NCBI GenBank assembly: GCA_021292105.1
Contig: CM037867.1
Coordinates: forward strand, 38,857,771-38,921,770
Direction: 5' to 3'
Length of the DNA: 64,000 nucleotides
DNA from: Anadara kagoshimensis
Lineage: Eukaryota > Mollusca > Bivalvia > Arcoida > Arcidae
Shown: piece after piece, positions 12,120-23,635 of the stretch
How the letters are laid out: every line of letters starts with the position of its first letter
How positions within the stretch are numbered: position 1 is the stretch's first letter
Program-made: the position numbers and the translations under genes
Notes under the pieces: model-generated
What the model was told of the DNA's origin: nothing
The model's input: only the letters and a program-made list of their open reading frames with translations
The model's database searches: none

Positions 12120-12480
12120 TTATCCCCCCCCAACCCCCCCCCAAACCCCCCCCCCCCCCCCCCCACGTCCCCACCCCTGATATTTTATGTAAAAAAATTG
12201 AAAAATCACATAAATTTTCAAAATGGCCTGAACCTGTCATTTTTACCTTTTTTTCAGTCAAAATTAAAATTTTATTGGAGGGTACAAATGGAACTCTTTC
12301 CTTGTTTTTCTTTCTGACATCTCCATCAAACAGTACAAACACATTCTATTTTTGAAATAAAAAACATAGCACTGCTGTGCTGTTGTACGGCATAGTTGGG
12401 AAATGGTGTTGTGGCAAGACAGAATATAACCGAAAATCCCCCACCCCCACCCCGGGGGTGAGGGGGGGGGGGTGTGGTGT
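12120..12480. repeat. Poly(C) and poly(G) tracts
   Basis: C-runs occupy 12125-12172, broken by short A spacers, and a C-then-G block lies at 12438-12472. On the G-rich strand there are many G-tracts in close succession, which could form G-quadruplexes. Short ORFs over this stretch are low-complexity artefacts. Confidence 0.8.
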
Positions 12481-13775
12481 GTCGATCTATGCATAGTCCG
12501 ACGGATGTTTTTTGGAAAAAGAAACAATGTATTGTTAAATTAAATGGTAGAAAATAATAATTTCATAAATATATGAAAGAGACAATCAGTAAAGTTTTAT
12601 AAAGTCGTACCCGATCGTTTTGTCATTTCGGATAGAGAGAAAATAGAGTTTTGCAGACCCTAGCGTCGCTATGAGGGGGTACATTCTAGCAGTTGTATGT
12701 AACTGGATCATTTGCTGTTAAATCTGTGTTTTAATAAACTGCTGATTATCACTCACAATATTCCTGTTTCATGTTAATGGTGAAGTATTTAAAATCCACA
12801 TGTGGTCATTTGCACACAACACTGTACGAATTATCTTCCTTTCACGAAAGTGCAATCTAATCGATAAACAGTTTTAAAATATGACACAATTGCCTCAACA
12901 TCAAAATACGTTATCATACCCTTAAAAATGAATTTAAATTACCGTAGATTTCATGAAGAATTAATTAAATCAACCTGCCATTGCTGTTTATTTCATAAAA
13001 AGTTATGATTTTACATTGTAGGACGCAAACTTCTCTGACTACTTTTTATTGTAAACACGAGATCAGTTCGCCAAATTGCAGAAATCATTGGATGCATCCC
13101 GTCGCAATATTTTGCTAGATTTCGAAATGTATTCCGAAAATTTCTTCCAAATGTGCATATGTAACCAAATGCATTACCCGTCTCAGAATACATATCTCAC
13201 GATAAAACAGATATATTTCTTTCACGCTCATTTACCAGGTGCACTATTTCCATGCGTATTCATATCTTATAATTTCATAGCAAAGAAGCCCGATATCTTG
13301 GAAGAAAGTGATAGCAAAGTACGTGTTCACTATCGTGAAACGCCGTACAAAAATTGTCAGAAGTAGAAACTACTGGTCAGTAAATTACTAATAGAATGTA
13401 TTGGCCAGTGTTCAAATTATACATATAAAAACATGTATGATGATATCTGTAAAAAATCATCAACCTTTGCTAAACCAAACTTTCTCACAATAGGATCTGC
13501 CACATGGAAATTCAAACACATGCAGTGAGAGTTGCCTACAAATGCCACAACTACCAGTTTGATTTCGGAAAGAGGTTATAGAACTTCAGACTCAAGCCAA
13601 ATTGTTACAACCTCAAACTGAATGGAAGCAAATCTTTCCCAAATGGGATTCATACCTAGACAAACCATCCCATAGACTTTTTGTCCCAGACCATAGGCAT
13701 TAAATAGAAAAAAAATTAAAGACTTGTATCTCAAATATTTATTTACATGTATTTACTGAACTTTAATTAAGTGTT
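12480..13775. other. No gene recognised
   Basis: Only short ORFs without familiar motifs are present. The overlapping ORFs on both strands near 13.0-13.4 kb are not conserved-looking, and I see no splice-bounded exon that matches a known family. Confidence 0.5.
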
Positions 13776-13862
13776 GTGGTCTGGGTAGCTCAGTGGTAGA
13801 GCACTCGCCTATAGTGTGGAAGGTCCTGGGTTCGATCCCCAGTCTGACCCTGCATTTTTTTC
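13776..13862 (+). repeat. tRNA-like sequence (SINE head or tRNA pseudogene)
   Basis: A near-cloverleaf: acceptor GGTCTGG can pair with most of TCTGACC, the D-stem is GCTC/GAGC, and the T-arm CTGGG-TTCGATC-CCCAG pairs perfectly. The anticodon stem is weak and the anticodon would be ATA, so a working tRNA is unlikely. A T-run follows ('tgcatttttttctc'), like a Pol III terminator. A decayed relative lies at 14347-14440 with the same 'agagcactc-cctata' centre and T-run. Confidence 0.5.
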
Positions 13863-14099
13863 TCTTTCCTGTTACATAAGCAACAAACAGTTGCATACAA
13901 AGTTTGTCATCCAAAGGCAAGACATCTGATAAGAGACTGAATTGCATGTTACAAAATTTCTGTAGCGGTCTGGATGTGAGAAGTCCCAAGTCCAACCCCT
14001 GACCTGACTTTGTATTAATTCTCCTTTCTGTTACAGTATGGTGGCCAGCATCTGGTGCCAGTGATCCCCTCGATGCACTGACAAATGTAGCACGCATAA

Positions 14100-14275
14100 G
14101 CTATATGTTTCCATTCCTGGTAGCCAAAATCGCCATTGGCTACTAATATCTGAGGAATTCTTTCAAAAAGTAACATATTTGTGGAAAAATACTTTAAAAA
14201 GGACAATATTTTCACAAATTTTGGAAATTTGGCTACTAATTACTTTAAATTTATGAAAACCTAGCATAAGGTCCA
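14100..14275. repeat. Dispersed repeat R1, intact copy
   Basis: Reads continuously 'ccattcctggtagccaaaat' through 'atactttaaaaaggacaata' to 'gaaaacctagcataagg'. It provides the uninterrupted version of the site hit by the Helitron-like element at 4484-10860. Confidence 0.65.
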
Positions 14276-14346
14276 TCTCATCTGAGGAAAAGCAGGCAAG
14301 ATTAATCATTTTCTAGAAAAGTAACAGGGAAGGAATGAAGGAATGT

Positions 14347-14440
14347 AGTGGTTTAGGCTCAATTTGTAGAGCACTCACCTATAATGTCGGAGGTCTTGCG
14401 TTAGATGGGCACTGCAACCATGTATTTTTTTTACTTTTCT
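14347..14440 (+). repeat. Decayed tRNA-like sequence
   Basis: Related to 13776-13862 ('gtagagcactcacctataat', then a T-run at 14427-14434). Box B is mutated ('gcgttagatgg'), so internal promoter function is unlikely. Confidence 0.4.
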
Positions 14441-14500
14441 GTTAAGTTTCAACAATTTTACAGACAAAATGCATTTCACATTTAAAACTCACTTTCAGTC

Positions 14501-14946
14501 TTGCCTGTTTAATGTCTCTAATTTCCAAAAATTATCAGTTTTTTTTTATATTTTTTTTGTTAACATCTTAAGTTTTCACTGGCAAACATACAGTCATTAT
14601 TTCATAATTAGGGGTAGGAAAGTCCGGATTTTGCACAAAAACATTAATTTCAATCACCGATATGGATGACCATGCTAACCAGATGACAACAAATTATTTC
14701 ACTATTCACATAATGATATACTTATTGCCTGTTTAATGTCTCTAATTTCCAAAAATTATCAGTTTTTTTTTTATATTTTTTTTGTTAACATCTTAAGTTT
14801 TCACTGGCAAACATACAGTCATTATTTCATAATTAGGGGTAGGAAAGTCCGGATTTTGCACAAAAACATTAATTTCAATCACCGATATGGATGACCATGC
14901 TAACCAGATGACAACAAATTTATTTCACTATTCACATAATGATATA
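14501..14946. repeat. Recent 224-bp tandem duplication
   Basis: The segment starting 'ttgcctgtttaatgtctcta' at 14501 recurs at 14725. The two copies are nearly identical, including their T-runs; one base has been added at 'caaatttatttcac'. The high identity of noncoding sequence points to a recent duplication or an assembly artefact. Confidence 0.9.
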
Positions 14947-15087
14947 CATGAGCATTTACTTGTCAAATATTTTGGGGAATATTTCTGCCAAAATTTATTT
15001 CACAGTGCAGTGTGGAAAATGAGAGACCTTTTTTAAATGCACATTTATCAATGATGGGGCACCTGCCATAGTTCAGTGTGGAAAATG

Positions 15088-15135
15088 TGTGTGTGTGTGT
15101 GAGAGAGAGGAGAGAGAGAGAGAGAGAGAGAGAGG
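15088..15135. repeat. (GT)n-(GA)n microsatellite
   Basis: Compound dinucleotide tract: 'tgtgtgtgtgtgtgag' followed by a run of GA units. Confidence 0.9.
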
Positions 15136-15139
15136 GGGA

Positions 15140-15965
15140 AAAACAATGGGAGAAAAAGAGAATAACAGTAGTTACAATAGGTAAATTATGCCAGATGCAC
15201 GTGGGAGTAAATGTCATGTTAATGTTGCATTCTTTTCATCAAAACAATCCAAGAACAGTTCTTTCCCTTGTCGGATGAAAACATACTATATGCACTGCAC
15301 CCGACCGACATCGTAGTCAGACAATGATCGCAAATAAAAATAAACAGCAAGATCTGAATTTATCACATAAAATATATCTCTAGAAAGATACTTTCAATCC
15401 AATTCATTTAGAACCTACACCTAAAATAGCATGACCTGACCTTTCCTACAAAAAAAACTTCACCGATCGGCCTGTATTTTGACGGGCCAGTTCCTGTGTT
15501 GGAATTCAGCCTCTACCGACATTACTGCACCGTGTGTGTGTAAATAATAAACAAAATGCTTACCCAAACATCTGGACTGTTTTTGTTTACTTCTTTCACC
15601 TGTGAAATCACATCTTCGATATTTTTTGCAAAAAGGTAATTTAGACCACAGGAGCAATATTCAAAGATGGCGGTGAAATGCACTCAGTGACGTAATATAC
15701 AGAAAACAAAACTTGGGACTCCGGAAGTGAAGGCCAGACTTTGAAAGCCCGCGAAAAGGTGACCTTATTAAGAGAGATTTAGATTAAGCGATTTTTGAAT
15801 AAATTATTTTCGGTATTGTTACAAAAATAAATAATATTCATTTTTGACATAAGAAATCACTCAATATAAACTTCAATAATAGTGCTTATGCTGGAATCCA
15901 ATATACATCAATACCTGAAGAATATTATTTTTTTCCATAATAAAATAACAATTTTAACTTAATTT
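15140..15965. other. No gene recognised
   Basis: AT-rich sequence without convincing exons, RNA genes or terminal repeats. Confidence 0.5.
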
Positions 15966-15968
15966 CGT

Positions 15969-16106
15969 GCTTATTTATTTATTTATTTATTTATTTATTA
16001 TTTATTTATTTGTCAATTGTTTGGGGTTTTTTTATTTCGTTTATTCTAGAACCCAGTGTCAGAGATCGGGAGACCCCGGCTGCCTCTGGGTCCTTCCGCC
16101 GCCGGT

Positions 16107-16161
<55 letters not shown>

Positions 16162-16230
16162 TTCAGACTATATTTTTGTCAGCATAGTCTATAACACGAC
16201 CTAGATATTTACAAACGTCGATGGACAAAC

Positions 16231-16293
<63 letters not shown>

Positions 16294-16345
16294 TTCAGAG
16301 ACTACATTTTTGTCAGCATAGTCTATACCACGACCTAGATCTTGT
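15969..16345. repeat. Two (ATTT)n arrays with duplicated flank
   Basis: Tetranucleotide arrays near 15972-16012, 16107-16163 and 16230-16294. The flank 'atttttgtcagcatagtcta' occurs after each of the last two arrays, so a segment including the array was duplicated. Confidence 0.9.
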
Positions 16346-17109
16346 GTACAAACGTCATTGAACTGATGATTCGATGATACGATCAGAATTTTTCAAAGAA
16401 CTGAACAGAACTGTTGCAATACAATCTTTATTCAGACTCTTAAAAAATGTACCTGAAACCCAACGGATCAATTTTTAAGTTCAAATATAAACGCAGTTAA
16501 ACCTTCCTTTATCATATACGAAAATCTGAAAATTATTTGATTTATTGTTCGGGAATATTATTTTCCATAATCGGAGTACGAATCTTAAAATACAAAATTG
16601 ATCATTTTAATTCCGTTTTTATTCACGTACATAAAAGTTCTTTATAATTCTCCAACCAATCAAAAAATCAGATCTTAAATTGTAAATCCGATGTAACACG
16701 CAACATAAAATCGATTTTAAAATCACAAATATCAGACTGAAACATTTTGTGGAAAATAGACAAAAAATACTTTTTCATAGATTTTTTTCCAGTAATAGTG
16801 AAAAACAATGAAACAGGTTAATTATTTTGTGTTGAAAATCAACCAATATTTTGGAGTGTTTGTTTTTGGTTTTTTTAACTTTTAAGTAAAACATTAAAAT
16901 TTTAAAAAAATGACATGCAATCTTGATAAAATTTGCATTTTGCAACCATTAATTTTGTTATAAAAATTATAATCGCTTTAAAATTAAGTCCACAGTACGC
17001 ATGAAACGTATACTTTCATATTTTCAATGAATAATTTTGAAAACAGGAAATGTCTAATTTATTCGTTCGTTGACCTGGCATGTTTATTCATTCGTCCGTT
17101 CCTTCACTT
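16346..17109. other. No gene recognised
   Basis: AT-rich sequence with no supportable features. Confidence 0.5.
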
Positions 17110-17115
17110 GGTATT

Positions 17116-17184
17116 TTCATTCATTCATTCATTCATTCATTCCATTCATTCATTCATTCATTCATTCATTCATTCATTCATTTT
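17116..17184. repeat. (ATTC)n microsatellite
   Basis: About 16 copies of 'attc' with one irregular unit ('attccattc'). Confidence 0.9.
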
Positions 17185-17371
17185 CTTTGCTTCTCGTTTC
17201 TGCACAATTTAGAAAAAATCACAGCTACATTTTTCAAATCAAACACAAAATCATTATCAATAACCAAGCTATCATGATTTTATTGCTGGTGATGTCGCAA
17301 TATAAAAGGGACAAAAACTACCAATTTACCCAACACATGTTACCGGTGAACTATAGGCTCTTACTTAACGC

Positions 17372-17600
17372 ACAATGAAGTTGGTAAAGTTTTCGCACCG
17401 TATGTGGGGGTCTGGGTTCAAATCCTGGCCGGGACCAACCAAGACTTGAGAATAGCTAATGGCTGTTCGTCCGACAAGCACACGGCGACAGGGGTCCTTC
17501 GGAAGAGACCTTAAAACGGATGCACCGTGTCAACTTAAGCATGGCATGCTAAAGATCACCAATGCACCTTGTCTCGACTTAATTCAGATACGAGGATAGC
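17372..17600 (+). mobile_element. Old SINE (family S relative)
   Basis: Box B 'ctgggttcaaatcctggccg', then 'accaaccaagacttgagaat', 'ggctgttcgtccgacaagca' and 'ccttcggaagagaccttaaa'. The body is closer to the units of the 21.4-24.8 kb array than to the younger SINE copies ('ggaagagaccttaaaac'). Confidence 0.6.
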
Positions 17601-17742
17601 AAAAATAACCCGACAGAGAAAATCAGAGCGACCATAACATAATTTACCTTTGTCATCTGCTATTTTTGCATTCTAATTAAAACAAGCCGAACAAGCTCAG
17701 GTAAGTTACTTTTTCATATTGTTTCATGATATTAATGTAAAC

Positions 17743-18016
17743 CAGAACTGTCTCTTGAGAGCCAAAAACCTCCGCCCCAACATTTAATGTTTTCCCACGA
17801 CCTTGTTCTTTCCGATATGACCTTGATTAAAGGTCAAGGTCATGACACACCTTTGGACCATGACAATTATTCATGAGAAGTTCTATGACAGTCGTCCAAA
17901 GAAGCTATGAGATATTGCCCGGGCACGATTTTACACGGACGGACAGACATACATCATGATTCCTATATACCCCTCACAACCTCAAACTAGATTGCGGGGG
18001 GGGGGGGGGGGTATAA
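17743..18016 (+). mobile_element. Dispersed element G, copy 1, ending in a G-run
   Basis: Starts near 'gaactgtctcttgagagcca' and ends with a long G-run followed by 'tataaaa'. It is homologous along its length to 24941-25175: 'gattttacacggacgg', 'gattcctatatacccctca' and the terminal G-run are shared. It contains 'tgaccttgattaaaggtcaa', an inverted pair of nuclear-receptor-like half-sites. No ORF. Confidence 0.65.
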
Positions 18017-18059
18017 AAATAAGTTTCATATTTGTGATTGAGATGCTTTACTTGTAAAT

Positions 18060-19880
18060 CAAAAACAAACATACGTATTCATTTCCTAAACCGCAATTCC
18101 GAAGTAAAGTAAAAACACACATACCAATCCATGTCTAAATCACAATCCCAAAGCAAAGTAAAAACAAACAAACCAATCCATGTCCAAATCACAACCCCAA
18201 AGCAAAGAAAAACAAACATACCAATCCATGTTCAAATCACAATCCTAAAGCAAAGTAAAACAAACATACCGATCCATGTTCAAATTATAATCCCAAAGCA
18301 AAGTAAAAAAAAAGAAAAGAAAAAAATCCATGTCCAAATCACAATCCCAGAGCAAAGTAAAAACAAACATACCAATCCATGTTCAAATCACAATCCCAAA
18401 GCAAAGAAAAACAAACATACCAATCAATGTCCAAATCACAATCCTAAAGCAAAGTAAAAACAAACATACCATTCCATGTCCAAATCACAAACCCAAAGCA
18501 AAGTAAAACAAACATACCATTCCATGTCCAAATCACAACCCCAAAGAAAAGAAAAACAAACATACCATTCCATGTCCAAATCACAATCCCAAAGCAAAGT
18601 AAAAACGGACATACTAATCTATGTCCAAATCACAATCCTAAAGTAAAGTAAAAACAAACATAACAATCTACGTCCAGATCACAACCCCAAAGTAAAGAAA
18701 AACAAACATACCAATCAATGTCCAAATCCCAATCCCAAAGCAAAGTAAAACAAACATACCAATCCATGTTCAAATCACAACCCCAAAGCAAAGAAAAACA
18801 AACATACCAATCCATGTTCAAATCACAATTCCAAAGCAAAGTAAAAACGGACATACTAATCTATGTCCAAATCACAATCCTAAAGTAAAGTAAAAACAAA
18901 CATAACAATCTACGTCCAAATCACAATTCCAAAGCAAAGAAAAACAAACATACCAATCCATGTCCAAATCACAATCCCAAAGCAAAGTAAAAACAAACAT
19001 ACCATTCCATTTCCAAATCACAACCCCAAAGCAAAGTGAAAACAAACATACCATTCCATGTCCAAATCACAACCCCAAAGCAAAGAAAAACAAACATACC
19101 AATCCATGTTCAAATCACAACCCCAAAGCAAAGAAAAACAAACATACCAATCCATGTTCAAATCACAACCCCAAAGCAAAGAAAAACAAACATACCAATC
19201 CATGTTCAAATCACAACCCCAAAGCAAAGAAAAACAAACATACCATTCCATGTCCAAATCACAACCCCAAAGCAAAGAAAAACAAACATACCAATCCATG
19301 TTCAAATCACAACCCCAAAGCAAAGAAAAACAAACATACCAATCCATGTTCAAATCACAATTCCAAAGAAAAGTAAAAACAAACATACCATTCCATGTCC
19401 AAATCACAAACCCAAAGCAAAGTAAAAACAAACATACCATTCCATGTCCAAATCACAACCCCAAAGCAAAGAAAAACAAACATACCAACCAATGTCCAAA
19501 TCACAACCCCAAAGCAAAGAAAAAACAAACATACCAATCAGTGTCCAAATCACAATCCTAAAGCAAAGTAAAAACAAACATACCATTCCATGTCCAAATC
19601 ACAACCCCAAAGCAAAGAAAAACAAACATACCAATCCATGTTCAAATCACAATTCCAAAGCAAAGTTAAAACGGACATACTAATCTATGTCCAAATCACA
19701 ATCCTAAAGTAAAGTAAAAACAAACATAACAATCCATGTCCAAATTATAATCCCAAAGCAATGTAAAAAAAAAACCGAAAAACCAAACCATGTCCATGTC
19801 CAAATCACAATCCTAAAGCAAAGTAAAAACAAACCAATCCATGTCCAAATCACAATCCCAAAGCAAAGCAAAAACTTTAA
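18060..19880. repeat. ~49-bp minisatellite, about 37 units
   Basis: Units of 48-50 bp with the phrases 'caaacataccaatccatgt', 'ccaaatcacaatcccaaag' and 'caaagtaaaaa'. Variants ('ccattccatgtccaaatc', 'acaaccccaaagcaaagaaa', 'aacggacatactaatctatg') recur in blocks, so higher-order groups were copied together. Frame-open products on both strands are by-products. A single unit is part of each dispersed family D copy, so the array appears to have expanded from one. Confidence 0.95.
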
Positions 19881-20130
19881 TACGGACAAATTAAGTTAAA
19901 CATGTGAACTTCCATCCACCAGGGGAGTGAGGCCGTGTGCTCCGGAAGGGTAAACACCTCCTGTTTAGCTAGATACACCCGCCAAGTGTGAAGCCGAATT
20001 GAGAATGGCTATTGGACGTCAAATATATCCATATATGGTCATTTTGGATACAGAGACGTCATACCTATCAACAATATTTTGATGACGACCATAAAACTTT
20101 TTGAGGGCCTTGGTTTGCAATAACCTAGGG
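19881..20130 (+). mobile_element. Dispersed element D, copy attached to the minisatellite
   Basis: Follows directly on the 49-bp array: 'aaactttaatacggac', 'aacttccatccaccagggga', 'gctccggaagggtaaacacc', 'tagctagatacacccgccaa', then 'tgatgacgaccataaaactt' and 'gagggccttggtttgcaata'. The same order, inverted, is at 37855-38190, 40960-41290 and 60150-60490. Confidence 0.75.
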
Positions 20131-20355
20131 TCAATTATTTGTTTGTAAGCAGATAGTTTCGTTGTATAAAGTTCTCACAGTGGAAACAAGCTCTACCTTA
20201 GTGTACTGACTATCACTTAACACGTAAGCTACACATAAAGCCGGGTTATGTATGAGGGCTGTTAAAAAGTGCCATTTCGATTTTCTTTTCTTTTTTTCGC
20301 CTGGTAAAACCCACCCCACGAAAAGGCAAAATGACAGTTTTCTATGGTGATCTGT
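20131..20355. other. No gene recognised
   Basis: A long minus-strand ORF (20131-20628) crosses this stretch, but most of it is translation of the neighbouring TTCGC-rich array and it shows no known domain. Confidence 0.5.
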
Positions 20356-20359
20356 TAGG

Positions 20360-20812
20360 ACCAAATGCAGTATCGCTCCTTTGCCTTCGCGACTCAGCTT
20401 CATCGCAATCGTATCGTCGCTCCTTAGCTTTCGCAACTTCGCCATTGTATCTTCGCTCCATCGCCTTCGCCATCGTATCCTCGCACATTCGCCTTCACCA
20501 TCGTATCTTCGCTTCTTCGCCAGCGTATCTTCGCTCCATCGCCTTCGCCATCGTATCCTCGCACATTCGCCTTCACCATCGTATCTTCGCTTCTTCGCCA
20601 GCGTATCTTCGCTCCTTCGCTTTCGCAACTTAACTTCTTCGCCATCGTATCTTCGATCCCTCGCCTTCGTAACTTAACTTCTTTGCCATCGTATCTTCGC
20701 TCCTTCGCTTCCGTATCTTCGATCCCTCGCTTTCGCAACTTCACTTCTTCGCCATCGTATCTTGGATCCTTCGCCTTCGTAACTTCGCTTCTTCGCCATC
20801 GTATCTTATTGG
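20360..20812. repeat. TTCGC/ATCGTATC-rich minisatellite
   Basis: Built from short words 'ttcgc', 'catcgtatcttcgct' and 'ccttcgccatcgtatc', nested into a ~76-bp higher-order unit; the block starting 'cgtatcttcgctccatcgcc' near 20450 is repeated near 20526. ORFs on both strands stay open because the unit length is nearly a multiple of three and stops are rare. Confidence 0.85.
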
Positions 20813-20829
20813 CACAAAAGCATTGAGAA

Positions 20830-21196
20830 TATTCAAATTTGTAGAAAAGTTTTAGGTGTAATAAAATATTGCATAAAAGATGTCAGATTTAAGTTAAGAT
20901 AAATCAAAGTTAAGGAATTATTATAAAAGTGGAGCCTGGCTCCGGTTTCACAATCATTCCTTAGCTAAGATTTTCCTTAACTTAAAAATTGCAAAATTTA
21001 AATTTTTTATGATTTTGTCAATTTTTAAGTTATTTAGGAATTTAAAATGTCATTTTTAAGATCACGTCTAGATTAAAACATTTGCATTTAGTTTTTACAA
21101 AAATATTCACCAGTAGTTTCAAAAAGAGATTACAAAATATTGCTAAATATAAGTTAAGGAAAATCTTAGATAAGGAATGGTTATAAAACTGGGAGC
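20830..21196. mobile_element. MITE family M1: one fragment and one complete copy
   Basis: 20936-21196 is a complete ~260-bp copy opening 'ggctccggtttcacaatcat' and closing 'aaatcttagataaggaatgg' then 'aactgggagc'. The two ends are inverse complements for nearly 50 bp. 20830-20936 is a right-half fragment. No ORF; trans-mobilised if active. Confidence 0.8.
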
Positions 21197-21419
21197 AGAT
21201 TTTGGTGCTAATTATTATTATATATTAATTTGGCCACAGTTTCGATATTCGTATTTATAGATTAAAAAAAATTACCACATGACCTTATTTATAATGTGTT
21301 AATTTATTTATTTGGTTTTCACGTAGCTAGACAATGACAAACGCGTACGCGCATAACACATCAAAACAAAAATACCTGTTGATCACACTTTCTTCAAATT
21401 ACGCATAGCTTGAGCTTAA

Positions 21420-21747
21420 AATACTCGACCAAGTGCTACGGTAGGTAAAGTACTCAGGTCTTGAGTCTGACTAAACTATTTAAAAATAGGTAGTGATTGT
21501 TCTCTCGCAAAGTACTCGGTGTTAAGAAACTTAGACAAGGAGGCCTTTAGAAGAGCCCTTAAAAACCATTGCCTCGTGTAGCGGCATGTGTCGCACGTTA
21601 AAAAAAAACCCAGAGTAGCGACAAGCGTGAAATAGGTAGCGGCTGTTCTCTCGCCAAGTACTCTGCATCTAAATGAAATTCAAGGGATCCTTTGGAAGAA
21701 ACCTTCAAAACCGATGCCTCGTGTAGCGACATGCCGTGGCACGTTAA
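21420..21747 (+). repeat. SINE-body tandem array, left part
   Basis: Opens with a decayed SINE head and body ('gtctgactaaactatttaaa', 'ataggtagtgattgttctct') and then enters ~147-bp units joined by 'cacgttaaaaaa' runs. It is interrupted at 21748 by the second Helitron-like element and continues from 23636. Confidence 0.8.
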
Positions 21748-23635
21748 TCAAGAGGCCCATGGGCCTTAACGCTCACCTGAGGAAGAGTACATATCTTATG
21801 CAGAGGTTCAATAGTCAATAAAATTAATAAAAGGAATATCAAAATTTTCAGCAGTAAGGGCCAATAATATGCAAGTATTTTTGCAAATTAATTGTAATAA
21901 TTATTATATAAGTATACTATATATAACAATTTAAAGTCTAGCTACAATATATTATTTATAAACAGCTAAAACATGTGCATTAGGCCAATACCGACAATAT
22001 TCCAATATACATGCCTATACAAAGAGTTTATAGATTTTGAGATACTTAACCATTTAAGTATTCGTTTGCATCTATGAGCTTGACCTTTGAACCTATGACC
22101 TTCATGTATATATCAAAATGATTGTTGTGCAAATGCCTACAATATTCCAATATACATGCCTATACAAAAAGTTTATAGTTTTTGAAATAATTAACCATTT
22201 AAGTATTCGTTTGCATCTGTGAGCTTGACCTTTGAACCTATGACCTTCATTCATATATCAAAATGATCGATAGGCCAATACCTACAATATTCTAATATAC
22301 ATGCCTATACAAAAAGTTTATAGTTTCTGAGATAATTAACCATATAAGTATTAGTTTGCATCTATAACCTTGACCTTTGAACCAATGAACTTCATTCATA
22401 TATCAAAATGATCGCTGTGCAAATGCCTACAATATTCTAATATACATGCCTATACAAAAAGTTTATAGTTTTTGAGATAATTAACTATTTAAGTAATCGT
22501 TCGCGTCTATGACCTTGACCTTTGAACCTATGACCTTCATTCATATATCAAAATGACCGATAGGCCAATACCTACAATATTCCAATATACATGCCTATAC
22601 AAAAAGTTTATAGTTTTTGAGATAATTAACCATTTAAGTAATCGTTCGCATCTATGACCTTGACCTTTGAACCTATGACCTTCATTCATATATCAAAATG
22701 ATCGTTAGGCCAATACCTACAATATTCCAATATACATGCCTATACAAAAAGTTTATAGTTTTCGAGATAATTAACCATTTCAGTACTTGTTTACATCTAT
22801 GACCTTGACCTTTGAACTCATGACCTTTATTCCTATATCAAAATGACCCTTGTGCCATTACCTACAATATTTTGATATACATGCCTATACAAAAAATTCA
22901 TAGTTTTGCAGATAATTAACTATTTTGGTATTCTTGGACATCTGTGACCTTGACCTTTGAACCCATGACCCTGATCTATGTATCAAAATGATCGTCATGC
23001 CAATACCTACAAATAACTGAAAATCCTACGCCATTATCACAAGAAATGTTAAAAAAACCCATTTTTTATCAAAGGTCAAAAACTGGGACATAACCTTGAC
23101 CTTCGACCTTGACAGCAATTGGAAGAAAATTGCAAGACAAGATCAACAGTGAAAACTCCATACAATTATCTTCAGCCGTTATGAAGTTATAACAATAAAT
23201 GTCTCATTTTAAAAATTACGTAATTTTACGCAAAAAACGCGTAACCTATTTTTCGTCTAATTTTCATGAAAAACACAATTTTAATGTTCCCAGGTATGCT
23301 GAATGCAAATATCCAATCAAAATTTGCCTGCACCTTTTGGTTTCAGAGAAGAAGATTTTTTTGTCTTTTTGCTATTTTTAGTAACAGCGGCCATCTTGTT
23401 GGGCGTGGCCAAACCCCGAACACAATTTTGAAAGGCTGTTACCCAGGCATGATAATCACCAAGTTTCATTAAATATGGCCAAGTAGTTTTGGAGGAGAAG
23501 ATTAAAATGTAAAGTTTACACACGACGCACGACGGACGACGGACGACGCACGACGGACGACGGACGACGCACGACGGACGACGGACGGTGATAGATTGCA
23601 ATAGCTCATCTGAGCCTTTGGCTCAGGTGAGCTAA
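21748..23635 (+). mobile_element. Non-autonomous Helitron-like element, copy 2
   Basis: Begins TCAAGAGGCCCATGGGCC and ends GGTGAGCTAA. The 3' hairpin at 23603-23633 is AGCTCAtCTGAGCC / GGCTCAGGTGAGCT. Inside are about seven ~145-bp units with 'ccttgacctttgaacctatg' and 'aatatacatgcctatacaaa', then a unique 3' segment and a 'cgacgcacgacggacgacgg' microsatellite. It splits an array whose neighbouring units read straight through the target ('cacgttaaaaaaccccagag'), so the ends are fixed by comparison with those units. No target duplication is seen and there is no Rep/helicase ORF. Confidence 0.8.

Noticed and set aside
18131-19889. Several long repetitive ORFs on both strands as structural proteins
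   Set aside because: They are frame-open translations of the ~49-bp minisatellite, present on both strands and in several frames, with no start, splice or non-repeat domain.
20131-20744. 165- and 106-codon Arg/Lys-rich ORFs
   Set aside because: They translate the TTCGC-rich array; both strands are open and sequence outside the array has no known domain.
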